The translations under genes were made by a program, and so were the position numbers. From contig NC_059537.1 of NCBI RefSeq assembly GCF_905220415.1, positions 7,819,622 to 7,883,621 on the forward strand: 64,000 nucleotides of DNA. Direction: 5' to 3'. Of the stretch, positions 1 to 13,718 are shown in pieces. This stretch comes from Colias croceus. Lineage: Eukaryota; Arthropoda; Insecta; Lepidoptera; Pieridae. The notes beneath the pieces are model-generated. The model was not told the origin of the DNA, did no database searches, and saw only the letters and a program-made list of their open reading frames with translations. Position 1 is the first letter of the stretch, and each line of letters opens with the position of its first letter.

Positions 1-3000
1 GTCGTAAATTATTTCTTTATGTTATTCGAGGTCTACTTAATCCGGAATTACGAAATTTTGTTAACTTGTTTGAAAAGAAAAGGGGATTACAAGACGAGAG
101 GGTCAGGTTGAAAGCAGGTCCGAATAAAGAAACGTGCGAATTTGACGAAGTGCTAAGTTGCGTTTTGTCGACGAAAAATAAATTGACTTCTATCAAAAGC
201 TTCATTTTAAATTTCATGACTAACTGAAGAACTTGTGTAGCGGTTTATTATACGCATGAGTTACTAAACAGAATGTCGACTGCCTACTTATTTAAACAAT
301 AACATGAGGTAGGAAAAGAGTCTTCGTTCTTTACCGTCCCCTGTTTTTCTTTAGTAATAAAGAAGAAATTTTTCTTTAAATGTTGCTATAAGCTATGTAG
401 AATGGTTCTATCAAAACAAAAACCAAACTGTATCTGCAATTCTACTTATTCAAGGGCGCGGTAGATAATATGAAAGATTGCTACTAATATATTATCTTAT
501 ATCTTCACATGCCGAGTGTGGAAAATACATATCTTTTTTTTAAACAATATTGTAATTTTACGTAATAACTTTAGATTTTATTGTATAAAATTTGTAGAAA
601 TGAACAAATTGTATTAGTAATTAACGTGCTTCTTTAAAAGTCAGAGAGAACTAAATTTATATTCCACCACAACCCGTATGGTGAATTTAAAATAGCAGTA
701 AAAGAACGCAACGGTTGTAAGAAGTTTTAATATCTATTCCGATTAGATTCAGTGTCAGAAAGGAACTTAGATAGCGTCGGCGGCGTTGGAAGGAAATATA
801 AGATGGATCGGGCTTCGAATACAAATATGGGAAGATAGGGAAATCGGATTTACCAGTAGTCCCAGACGTGTCGTATTATCGGACTCTTATTTTCATATGG
901 GGTGTATCATGTTTAATAAGATTAATACAACCTGTTTGTAGCTACATGACTGTACGTTATTTTATTATATGCAAGATATCATTTTAAAATATTGTTGTTA
1001 GTACTTATTTTGATTGTAGACAATTTTACTGTTCTCTGTTAAACCTATCTAAGTGCTCTGACAAAAAAAATATTTTTTCTTAGTAAGAGCACACAATGTG
1101 CAACTGTTACATTAATGTACCCACTAAATATCAAAGTTAAACATGTAACCAACTCTTGTAAGCAAGTAGATTACCCATCTGTGTAAACATAATCGCGTAT
1201 TTGATAGGCGGAAGTGTAATTCAGAAAGTGAAAATTGTTTAATGTAGTAGTCATTTGTGTGCAAAAGCTTGCGGCCGGCACCGGCGCGGCCGCGGCGGAG
1301 GCGCCTCGGTGGGATTGTTCTCTCATTAATTAAATCTCGCCGGCGACGACGCGGTTTCAAACCGACCGCCTCTTAATTATTGTTCCGGCTCTTAACATCT
1401 GTCTTAACGTCACTTTCCATTTAATTCAAAAATTCTTTAGCCAGACTATGGCATGTTAATTCCTTTGGCAATTTATGCTGCCATTGTTTTTCCCTTTTTT
1501 GGTTTTACAATAATATGCCATGAATTTCATTACATATATTCGAGGCTACTTTCTTAATAAGTTTCTGCGTTAGAAATGCCTTTCAAAAGTAAGATTTGAT
1601 TCGTTAAGTAAAGTTGAAACCGTCTACGAGTTTTTAATTCGCTCGCTGGTATACAAATTGGTTTCGAATGATAAAAAAGAAATGCGTTCATTTTCGATCG
1701 AACAGACCGAGTTTCGAATACAAATTAAGCCACCGAATTTATTCACTTATATAAATTAAACTTGTCTTTGGTTGGCAATAGATAGTGTTTTCTTATCTAC
1801 GTTTTTAAGACACTTGAAATTGTTTATTTATTTATTTTTATTTATATACTACAATAATACAATTCATTATAAATTAAATTAAACTAGCGCAAACATAACC
1901 TCTTTGTTTCTACAGTATATTGCCTAAAAAATCTTCTGTTGATAAGGATCAAACTGAAGCTGTAAAATCTATGAAAAAAATATTATGACTTGCTTACTAC
2001 CTAATTAATACATAATTAATTATACCTAGATATTCTATTAACCAAAATCTGAATATTTTTAATCGAAGTTTATTATTGATTATTACAACTTCATAATAGA
2101 AAACTTTAAAAAGACGAGGGCATTTCGGTTAGTACAAAAGGTCGGAGCAGTGAGGACGAAAAGTTTTAATATCCCTCCGATTAGATTCACCCGCAACCAC
2201 GACGAAGGTAAGGCCGAGGGACTGTAGGAAAATATTTTGCCATTCAAATGGGCATAAGATTATTTGAAGATATATCGACTTTATAGATACCAATGTATGT
2301 TGCTACATTTTTCTGAGATTTAATTTATTCGTATTTTAGAAAACAATGCGTATTTTTGTACAAATTACTTTTTAAAAAAACAGAATATCGTTCAAAAAGT
2401 TGTGACGTCTACTCTGGTGTCAATATCATAAAGTTGTAAAAATCAAAAAGGAAATGAATTTAAAAATTACGCTAAGAATATTATTCGGTTGTCCAACCGC
2501 GTCGATATTGCTCGAGGGTGCGTTGAGTTGACGAAATGGGGAAGACTAAATCCATATTCGATCGAGATCCGCACTGAGCCGATCTGACAAGCTGCCGATC
2601 TGTTTTGCATTTATATAAATATCACCCACCTTTCTATACTTATACGATCTTCGTATAGATAGATCTATTGTGTCGTGGTCTCATTGGGCCGCTCGGTGGT
2701 CAATGGGTTAATTGTAATTTGCCATCTGAAAACGACGTTACAGTGAAAGTCTACTAATCCATTAATGCCTGCGACTAAATCTAGAGGTCTAAATAAATAA
2801 AAAGACTGGCAATAAAATACAATTGATCAATCAAATCTCATAACCACTCAACTAAGCTGAACTTAAATCAATTTTATAAAACCCAATAACCAACTACTTC
2901 TTTAACTAGTATATTATTATGAGCATAGATCCTAAATTGTTGATGTGATAAATCTATTCACAATTATTTATGATAGCTCATAGCTATAATTTAAAGTGTA

Positions 3001-6000
3001 GGTACCAACCGTTATAACAACAAAAGATTAGGTAACGTAAAACAATTTACAGTAGCCGTTGACAATGATTTCATTAATTCCAATAATACGGTGTTTGTTA
3101 GTATTTAGCCACCGGTTACGCGATTGCGGTAATGCTGACAGCGCGGAGAGGGCGGGGAACGGCCTGGACCTTCATCAAGTGGTTGACTGCTATTAGGGTG
3201 TGCAATTGTTCCGCTGCGTTACATTCCACTGCTTACACACTGTATATTCCACTTTCTGATTTTCCCCAAGCACACACTTAACTCCTAAATCAAATGTTTG
3301 AGTGTTTACCAAGCTTTGTAACACTGCTCGTTATATTTTTAAACATTACCTATATTTTCTAAGTAGAAAAATAATAAATATTTATTCATAAAATTTTGTT
3401 TATGAAGAAATCGTTTACAATCTTCATTTTATTTAGTCATACTCCGCATACCCAAAGGTATTTAAATTAAAATGTTTCGAATTCTAAGCTTCTCTTTCAT
3501 TCCACATCAAAGAATAAAAACTGTTTATATAAGAGGTGTAATTACAAAATCCCTCGTGTACCCAATTTCCCAATGTTTTCGCGCGGCATGCGAGTAGGTA
3601 CGTGCTGTAAAAATAATTCGACGTTCCTCCGGGATCGTTTGTAAAACGTCACGCGTAAAACATATTATAAAGCCAATAAAACGTGTTTACAAGGGTGAGT
3701 AGAGCCGCCGTTCCCGGGCGGGCGTTCCGTTGCCGCGCGATATCCGTAAACATTTTAGCGCTGCAATAAATTTAACATTATCCTACTCACAAGACATTCT
3801 GTTTTCTTCCATTCCGGGATTCTGTTGGTTAGCGGCTGTAATCTCGACAGACTCGGATTTTCTGCTCTTTGAATTAAGGATTATACTATTATGTGGGTAT
3901 CGTATATTTTATCTGCCCTCAGCTTAATTTATCCAAGCTAGCACTTTCGCAAGTTGAATTCTTTTGCATTCTTTTCTTAAATATTAAAGTTCTAAAGGTA
4001 CCTACTTTTAGTCCTCAGCTTGATTTATTAATAATATATGTATGTGACACAAATTGATAAATTAATTATCATCATATTAAATATAAATGAGGATTTCTTG
4101 AAATAATCATTTTTAAATTATCAATTTCCAATTAATTTTAACGAGCATATTATATCAATGACAATTCCGATGTACAATACGGAAAGCTTACAATATCAAT
4201 GCAACATAGCATACACTAACATAATACATTAATCAGGGTAAATCTACACTGCACTACCCTTTGCAACTCCGATCCACTTTTCTACGGATGCGAGATTAAA
4301 GGGGAGAGTAACAAAATGAGAAATGGAACGATTTCAGAACGCATTGTTGGATGGCCGGCCGTTGTAGGATTTATGACAAAGAACAGCCGGATGATTCAAT
4401 CAGGCCAGTTCTTTAGTTTGTTACATTCATGTTACAGTTGCTATCCATGAGTCTTATTGTGACTAGCTTGTTGCCTTTTACACGATTTGTTCGTTTTGTA
4501 AGGAAACGCTATCGGGTTCATTGATACTGAAAGAAAACAAATCGTACATGTATGAAAGGATTGACCCGATAGTTTCTATTGTGAAACATACTGTGACCTA
4601 TTAAAGTTATTAACCTGTCAAATATTAATACATTGATATACACTATACAGTACATTATAATTTGTTTATTTGCACATATGCAACATACTTAAGAGAAATT
4701 TCCAAAGAAATATCATTTATGTAAGCCATAATCAAAGGCAGCTTAATTGTAAAACTTGTTCGTGTAATATCGAATACATTACGCGGGACAACTTCCACTG
4801 GCAGTTTGAAAACATTAAGACAATGCGATTGTAAAAAGGGCGAACTTTCAACAAATAGGTATTCAGTACAGGAGTGTAATTTACAATTTAAATATTCTTA
4901 ATGTCTCCAAGTTGTCGCCACGAAAGGCGATAGAGGGTGTTGGGGAGGCTGGTGCTCAGAGACTTCCACTACATCAATCACCCGTGGACCCTGCGCCTGA
5001 ACATTTCTAATTATTCGCTACGCTTTGAGACACGAAAAGCTTAGCATTGATATATTCATATTCGAATATTTGACTTTTATTTTGTTACGACCGCGACCTT
5101 CATAGAAGCTCGACGTGACCGATAGTGGCTTATTGCGAATCTTTTATTACAACTTTAGCGATCAGCTAACGTAATTTCAAAATGATCTAAGGATGAACAT
5201 TTAATAGTAAACGGGCTTGTTTTTAATCAATTTAAACTGATACTAAAGGTGGATTTATAATTGAACAAAAAACTTTATTTACGACAATCAAGACGACATT
5301 ACTAAATAAATAGACAGTATCTAAAGATAAATACCATAAAAACCTTCATATACGGTTTTTATTCTACAATAATAAAATGACGTACCATACAGTTGATTTC
5401 AAGTTATTGCTCTGCATATTTTCCCGAAGAGTGTTTGCTTACAAATGTCTCCTGAGAAAAGAGACTCGTCTCAAGGACCACTTGCTTGGAGAGTCCTTCA
5501 CAAGCTGACAAGCTCTGTCTAATCTACACAGCTTAATGCCCTTCTCATCGACACCTTAAAAATATATTATTATTTATATAATTTTCATGGGTAAGTTTAA
5601 TTCATCTTGAGTATATTAGAGCGCAAATATAAAAATGTCTACGTAGAAAAATTAAATCCAAAATTTTCAAATTAAAAATACATAAAAACATAAGTCAATC
5701 AAAAATACTAATTGCTATATTTGTTTGTGATGCATGACGAATATTTGTGATTTTGATATAATTAAAAAGGCACACTCGATAAAACTGCGAGAGCACAATT
5801 GTTACGATGCGAACAACGTGTTTATGAAAAATCAGTTTCATAGGCACTTTCATGTCGGAAAGCTTTTTATATTCTTCTTCAATTAATTCATCATTGTAAC
5901 GAAAACTTATATAAATGGTATGTCAACTTACGGTTATTAATTAATATAAATGTACGCTTACATTTTAAATTAGTTGAGGGGAATGTATTTTTTTTATTTT

Positions 6001-8229
6001 TAAAGACTGAAGAGGTTTTTGTCGATTTTCACACATACTTGTCATCGCTGAATATTTGTATTCAAGCGTCGCAAAACAGGCGTTATGAATACCTATAGCG
6101 TGCTAGTATTATCAGCGTGTTGGGTAATGTATTCAAATATGTATCAAGCTCCATCCGCACCATGTTGTCGTTGTTATTTTATTTCATACGCGTGACGCCA
6201 CACCAGCATCTTTTTTTACTATACATGAAAATAATGTGACAACATAATTTATACACTTTTTCTGTATTCTTTTATACATTATATACTGTTGAATATTGTA
6301 AAATAGGTACTATGATGGTATATATGGTGTAATAATTATATGTTGGTTTTATAAACATAAACAATATAGAGATCTACAATGCGCTCGCGCACGTAGAGAG
6401 AAAAATTGCTTCGCATAGACACCCCCTGTCGCCACTCCCGGCGTCGAACGGATATTGATTACTTGTCTGTAAGGAATACAAATGTATCAGGAAACTGTGT
6501 TCTAGCGTTCCTTTGAGTGCCATCCCTCGCGCTGACACCTAACATTAAACTTCATACAGACACTTATGTTTCATCTTCCACAGCTTCATATATGTACAAC
6601 GACATGTAAGAAAATTTTTACTTTTAGAAATATGCTTTTGAAATTCTTTATTAAAATTATCCGGAAATCCGTTATTTAATTTGTAAGCAAACGGTTTTAG
6701 ATGGCCGGTTATAGCACGAGCAATGAGAGCCCGCGGCAGCTAACTAACAGGTGCACGCTGGCAAAGAAAAATGAAATAACGCAAAAAGGAGAAGTCGTGG
6801 CGGGTGAGGGAGGTGCAGAAATCGTCGGGGTGGTTCTTTTCTACGAAAAGCCAGTTTCCTTTAGTGGAAACAGATAACGATCCGCTGCCGACGACAGAAT
6901 ACGTAACTGCACTAAGCATAGATCTACATACTAGTGGCATGACTGCTTATCAAAGATATATCTAACACAACAGATTTTCTCGGTAAAACGAATGTGCCCA
7001 GACAGCGTATTCATTGTAAAAGATCTCTTGTTCGCATCTATGAAAGCTGCGACTAACTGAAAAAACAAGTTATTGCTACTTAATGTAACTTCCATTGTTA
7101 TTAATGTAACCTCAAATCGTTAACAAACATTCAGTTGAAATATAAAGAGATTTTTTAACAATCTTGTTTAGTTTGCATGTTTCATGAATTTGTTTGAAAT
7201 GAACATACAGCGTTATTTATACTGTGCCGCTTGCTCCGAGAACGTGCGCTCGGCTCGTGACCTGCATTGTACAAACACTGAAAGAAGTATGCTCACTTCA
7301 TGTCGCTATTTAACTAATTAAAAAACATTGGTTTATATCAACATAATGATAGTGGCAGGAATTAAGATTCGGCACTTTTTCTTTTAATATCAGTCTTAAT
7401 ATTTGTTTACCAATTGAAAAGGAAATAAAGTTATCGATAATAGAATTGGAGTTTTAACACAGATTTTAATATATTATTTCTATCTAAAGAATAATGTACC
7501 TAATATCTCAAATCTTAGGAGTCAGCTCTATTTACTTACCATAAAAATTATATATTTTTTTCTTCTAATGATCGAGGTAACATGACACAGACATGATAAA
7601 GATAACATGACACAGATAATTTTAGTATGAAATAATATGGCGGCACTCTAATGAAAAGGTTACGTTAAATTATGAATAAAATATTAAAAAATGTAAAATT
7701 CAGGTAGATTTTAGCAACAATAAAAGTATGCAATTGTAATAATATGTAAGAGCGCAGTGTTCGCTAATAGGCATCATTACCATTCAAAGTCGGTAGGTGT
7801 GGTTTTCCGCCCAACCGCCTTGTGAATATGCAAAGTGAACTACGTTAAATATCGGACAGCCGTATTGTGCTTAAATGTCTACTTTAAAAGACAATTCCAA
7901 ATGAGATGTAAAAATAATTCGTTTCTTATTGTGTTTTTAAAAATTTCTTGATTAAGATTTATAAGCTTTCGATCCCAAAAGCTTTCTGTACTTATATAAG
8001 CTTTTATTTTTTATTTTCGCATAACCTAACTTTAACTTTATTGAAATAAATACATTGATTCTTTACCATCCTTAACGGTTACAGTACAAAAAAAAAACAT
8101 ATTATTGCATATTATAAATAGTTTATTAATAATATTGGATAGGGGAAATTATCTGTTCAATACTATTTGTGTTATCTGTATACAATTTATTTGTGTTACC
8201 GAATAAAAAGTACCCAGAACATATTATTG

Positions 8230-8375
8230 TGCTAATCCTGTCTATAATTAATCTATCTTTATCCCAAATTTCAAATAGATCCAATCACATGTTATTTCAT
8301 GAAAGTTTAACAAAAGTTTAACAACATACATAGGTACCTACATACAAACTTTCGCGTTCATAATATTAGTAGGAT
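8230..8375 (+). repeat. Degenerate lepidopteran retroelement 3' tail
   Basis: The segment ends with the sequence TACAAACTTTCGCGTTCATA followed by ATATTAGTAGGAT. This matches the tail of the short repeats at 30222, 58696 and 40718 in this window. The upstream part keeps only traces of the family body ('tttatcccaaatttcaaatagatcc'-like). I take it to be an old copy of a non-LTR (probably RTE/CR1-type) 3' end; the class is inferred. Confidence 0.5.
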
Positions 8376-11300
8376 CAAGGATGTGATATCATTAATCTCA
8401 AACTTATGAAACTTATAACTAAGTAAACTACTCTGTCATACGCCAACTCTAAATAAATTCTACATAGGAAGAAAAATATATAGAAAGTAATATTCTTCGG
8501 TAAACTGATAAAAAGCGTACGCCGACATGTCACAGCAAAAATAGCTAGGTAAGGCGTCCCTCGCCGTGCGGCATTGTGCCCGAAATGACACATGAAAAGC
8601 GTCGAGAGCGTAGCGTTGTTGCCTTCACAAAAGGCTTACAGATGCGCGCACCAGAAGATTTTAATGAGGCAACGACTCTGTGTGATTTTATCGTGTATGC
8701 TTTAATGAGAAATAACCAAGCGCATCCTCTTTGACTGCACCCACACGCAGTTACTATCAAGAATGTTACAACGCCTATGTGGAACCGACGTATGCAGAAA
8801 TTAACACCGTAATACCGCACTGAATAGACTCATCACGATTTGTAACTGTTCACTGTAACATTCTCTGTTTCGAAGTATATTTAAATGAAGCACGACAAGA
8901 GGATGCCACCAGTAAAGTCGTTATTTAAAAACAATAAAACGAATTAGAGGTAGCGAGAAAGTTACCGGATCGGGATATACTGGCCAATTCTCATCAATGC
9001 AAATCACGTTGTCGACTCGTCAACCCAATTACCAAGAAGTGAATTTAAATAAAGATAAGTATCGCCCTCGAGGAGACAATGCTAATAGGAGGTGGAGGCG
9101 TGATAATAGGCTCCGACTGGGGCGGCGGCGCACCGCAGTAGGTGCTTTAATTAGATCTCTCGACTTACGCGCCCGTGAGCTTCAAAACACTTGTTCAATT
9201 AGTGATCAGACTTAAGAAATGGTATTATGCAAACGTTGAGTTGCTGAAACGGGTATTTGGCTCTGTAATGTTGTATAAATATTTACCTACATAACTCAAT
9301 TACAGATATCATTTAAATTGTATTTAATATAACGTATTATTCTTGCTCGTTTAAATATTTAAGATTCATGTTTATAGTTTAAAAATTATCTAAAAAGTAT
9401 CCACCAAACTCTTATCCAATAGACAAACTAACAAAAAATGTATGTATACATATTATTGTTGTGTTATTATCAGATATAATTTTGCACAACAAAACGCTAT
9501 AAAGTTTGAATTTATGACTGCCACTCCGCATTGCAATTTCACGCACTGAAAACATTATTTTAGCGTCGGTCACGTAAAACAGCGTAAATACTTTCGCCTG
9601 GTGGACAATAACTTTTGTTGTGTTATTACATGTTTTACGTTCCTGTTAATGTGGACCAATAATTACATCAGGCAGATTTTTGTCTTATGCCTCTTAAATA
9701 TACTATGGTTATTCCAACAAATAACGAGATGAATAAATTTTCAAAAGAACCTTGTGATCGTGTGGTTATTGAGTTATTCAAATAGAGCCCAAGTTGTAAG
9801 TATTTATGATTTATTTTTTCACGAAACAGGAAATTGAAATGGCATTTCAGTTAGTATAGGTGACAGCAGGACGATAAGAGGGGCGTGGCGCGCTGTCAAC
9901 ATCTGCTTTCGTACTTCCGTCTAACTGACCGCGACATGACCTCTCGCATCGGACATTTGATACATTTGTCATAATATCATGTTTAATAAGCGAAACGCAT
10001 ATCGTGCGAAGTACAATAATGGGAGATTGTGATATCATAAGATACAGAAATATGTGATATACGATATTTTATGAAATATCAGGTCAGGGTAGTATTGAAT
10101 TTTATTATATACAATTTCATCTACTGCTTTACTTTTTTATTGAATCAGATCGGATTTTATTATACAATTAAATCATAAACAGTAACTTGTTATATACTCC
10201 TTATCTTAACGTAATTGACTTATTATTGATTTAAGTATGTTTAACGATTTTATCGGCAATAACATGGAATACCAATACATAAACCATAGAAATTTGTTAC
10301 GAAACGTTTTAAAAATATAGTAGGGCACTAAAACAAATAGGTAGTTTTCCACAATCCGTCCACTGAAAGATAATATGTTACTTTATTTCTATTTTCTGTA
10401 TTCACTCAGGGTTTATGTATCTCGAATAGTCACGTCGCGTCCCGCGAAGGGTGAGGCATACAAATAAGTGAAAGTCCGAAGCGTCCAAACACCCGACGCC
10501 ATGTTCTTTATCTATGGTTCTCTTAAAAGAATTTGATCGCACAATATGAGAATATTACAAGCAACATCTGTTACAAGGGACGAATAAACTTAAACATCGA
10601 CAAGAAAAACCGGCGAGGATTTTATTACGGATTGGACTTTACAAGAAAAGTTGTGATTTGACTAACAATAGTAAGATTTGATACGCTTTAGTAATATACT
10701 GTGTATTTATAAAAGCACGAACACACAGCACATGTTTTAATTAAAAACCAAAAAGGCTATACCTCCCAAAGAGAGTGTTACGGCGCTTATTACTTACGTT
10801 GTATTTGGACTCTTTCCAATAGACTTTTTACGAAACGAAAAGTCGGGTGGTCTGCGTTGAGTAATAAAACCTAGTATTGCTTTGATAACACCGGAAAGCG
10901 ACTACGGAAAATTTAATCTATCTATTAGATTGTTGTTATGACAAAGAATAAATGTGATATACCAGATCAAATGAATTGGAGCTGAATTTTAACTTTACTA
11001 ATATGTGAGTTGAGTTGATGTAAATAAATATTAATTTATTATTATTTTATAAAAAGATAGATAGTAAAGATATAAAATATACGTTTCAATTAAATCATAC
11101 CAAATTTTACATATTAGATGATGTGTCGAAATCCAATACCTTGTCCGATACGAGATCCGACGACCTCATAACAATAAGTTGATTAATAGAATTCCTCATA
11201 AGTCATAACTCACATAAAAATGAAACAATATATTTATTGGATATATTGAGTGAGTATCTGTTACAAAAGAATGGCTATCAAGCTACGCAGTACCATTTCT

Positions 11301-11404
11301 TGGTTTGCTACGGCCTACAAGCGTTACGCTTGCTACGAATAATCATTATAACAATTCATTGGACAATTTAAAGTATAGTCAGGAAAGTAAAGATATTTAT
11401 TAAC

Positions 11405-11430
11405 TGGACGGGACGGGACGGGACGGGATG
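11405..11430 (+). repeat. GGACG pentanucleotide microsatellite
   Basis: Four consecutive GGACG-type units followed by GGATG, in otherwise AT-rich non-coding DNA. It does not match the insect telomere unit TTAGG. Confidence 0.7.
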
Positions 11431-13614
11431 AAAACGGGACATACGAGTAAGTTTGTATATTATATTATAAGCTTTTGCTTCATTAAACTTAAATTTGAAA
11501 CCTAATACAAAACAATATAATTAGACCCCAATTAGTTAGAAAAAAGTTTCGCGACAACACCAACCAAAAAATGTTATAAATAATAATAAGCTATTAGGGA
11601 AAAGCTTATTTGTCATTTGCGCATGATGGGCACTATAACGAGAAGTCGGCAGCCACAATCAATTTGCTGCCGCGTAGGGCTGTCAATTTGCGGCTACACC
11701 CGCGACTCCGTTCGCGCTGCTGACTTTCGAGTGACCGATACCGATTTGCATAAGGCCCAGCTCTAATATGAGATTATTCGTGAGTTAGGGGCGCCCGACG
11801 ATGCGGACCTATTCGTTATTAGTTTCGGAATATTTAGTCAGCCCTGTCCCTTTCGTAATTTGTAATACCACGTGTTGTGATTAGTTGTCCCGCTTCCGCA
11901 GACACAATTAATAAACTTATTTATGTCTATACACTAATTATTTTCTTTATTTTTGTAATAGCGTATGTAAATGGCAGAGGATATGGATATAATTTTATAA
12001 TTAAAGTATGAAAAATTACATAAACTATAATTAATTTACAACTAAAGAAACATGTAAAAAATTTATATTTAAAACAGTTGCAGCTTACTATCATAATGAA
12101 GACACTGTATCCATGGTAAAATGGCCTATAAATGAAACCATAAATAATATGATGAGCCCGTCTGCAAGTGACTGGAGCGTCTTCTCGTTGGTGACAAAGG
12201 GATTACCTTCCTGCACGGCACTGTGGTTTCTTAATTAACCCCTAAATACCCTTGTACGCTTTGAACAGCCACGTACTGAGGAAGATTATTGCTAACCTGC
12301 TTAATTTCATCATTTGAATAGATACATGTTCACATGTATTTTTACATATAGATGATAGCTTTTAACGTTGTTTAGATTTAGATAATATAATACGTTATAA
12401 AAAATAATAAATAGCATAGGAAACTTTTGTCAATTTTTAAAATAAAGATTATTATCTATTTTATGTTTTGCGAATTGCAATATATAATAAATAATAATTT
12501 TATTATAAGATATAAATAATAATTATATTATTTTTGTAAAATCATTTTCAACGTTTGTAATTAATGTCTTAACAAAGTAAAAGATACTTATAATCAATTG
12601 TTCTGCTCATCGGGGAAAACACGCGATTAATAGGGTGCGTTATGGATGGTAATGCGCCATTTACATCCGTTGAGTGTGAGCAGTCGGGTAGAAAATGGAG
12701 CATCGTGCTTAGAGCTAATACGATCAGGTGAGCAAATACGTAACAGCGCTTTCATCTTCACTCGGCTATGTCTTAGTGCTTGCTCACACATAAATACCTC
12801 TAGAATTGCTAATTTGCAATGTTCCCTACGATAATATCATTGTCGTATATTATGCATTACAGAAAATTTAATATTTGCGACGCTCGTTATAAACATTTCC
12901 GACGATAGTTTATACGTGACAATGAACATAGCTAATACGTATTGTTCTATTTGTTCGAACCTCAAAAATACTGGATAAAATAAAAGTTGTGGCGGCAGTT
13001 TGAACGAGACTGTGATACGTAAACAAGTGGGAACTATCGGCACTGAGCAAGTTTATTCACCAAACAGTGTGGTGCGGTGTCTGTATGCGGAGTTCGTGCC
13101 GGGCCAACTCCGTGTCGTCGACTTGTCGCGACTCCCTTCCGACTCCCTCCGCTCAACGAATGACAAATGTTTACTCAGCATATCTCTGGACAAATTTCTC
13201 ATACCCTCTTTGTATTCCTGACACACTTTATGATTATCATACCGTGACACAGGTATTGATTCGAAAACCGATACCTCACTATCGGAATGAGTTTCGAGGC
13301 AATTTGGCAAATATAAGACAAACGCATTTAAAATGGGCCGAGTAGAACAGCAGTCATCTATCTCCAAGCTTGATAAATGACGACATTATTCTTTATCGCC
13401 CACTCAATTTGTTTAAAAGCGTTCTACTTTGATAATTTGAGAATTACAAATCGCATCTTTTGACACAAAAATGTCCGCATAACTGAGGCTTTGTCAGCTT
13501 GTTGAATGAATCGCTACCTACTGACAAATTGATGCGGTTGGTTTGCATTTGTTCAAGCGGAAAAGCCTGGAGATCGGTGACCAAATTTAACCCGATGTTT
13601 ATTTTTTGTTTCAG

Positions 13615-13718
13615 TGGTCGAAGAGCCGGAGTTCACAGATGTCATCCAAAACGTAACGGTACCAGCGGGTCGCAGCGTGCGACTCGCTTGTTCTGTCAAA
13701 AACCTAGGCTCATACAAG
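13615..13718 (+). CDS. DIP gene, coding exon a: start of Ig1
   Basis: The acceptor TTTGTTTCAG precedes the exon and the donor GTATGT follows it. The first two bases finish a split codon from an unseen upstream exon. The frame then reads VEEPEFTDVIQNVTVPAGR and continues to the first Ig1 cysteine (RLACSV) and NLGSYK, ending in phase 0. Stopless frames on either side of the splice sites are chance read-through and not exon. Confidence 0.93.

Larger units (their letters stand above)
1..13614. other. Non-coding 5' region of the DIP gene (flank or long first intron)
   Basis: I find no exon with family-level motifs here; the open frames are short and lack coding character. The next exon begins in the middle of a codon, so at least one coding exon with the signal peptide must lie upstream, here or outside the window. 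The AT-rich background is broken by short GC-rich islands at about 1265-1372, 3110-3180, 8540-8590, 9060-9180 and 11640-11800, which could be regulatory. One degenerate retroelement tail (about 8230-8375), a GGACG microsatellite (about 11405-11430) and related non-coding segments near 722, 2119 and 9841 are the only structured items I could pick out. Confidence 0.5.

Noticed and set aside
12640..12735. Upstream DIP exon ending at the strong donor CAG/GTGAGC near 12727
   Set aside because: In the frame whose phase fits, the translation has no signal peptide and no family similarity, so linking it would be guesswork.
13053..13367. 104-codon minus-strand open frame
   Set aside because: It lies next to a GC-richer patch, overlaps other frames on both strands and has no recognisable motif or splice context; probably chance.
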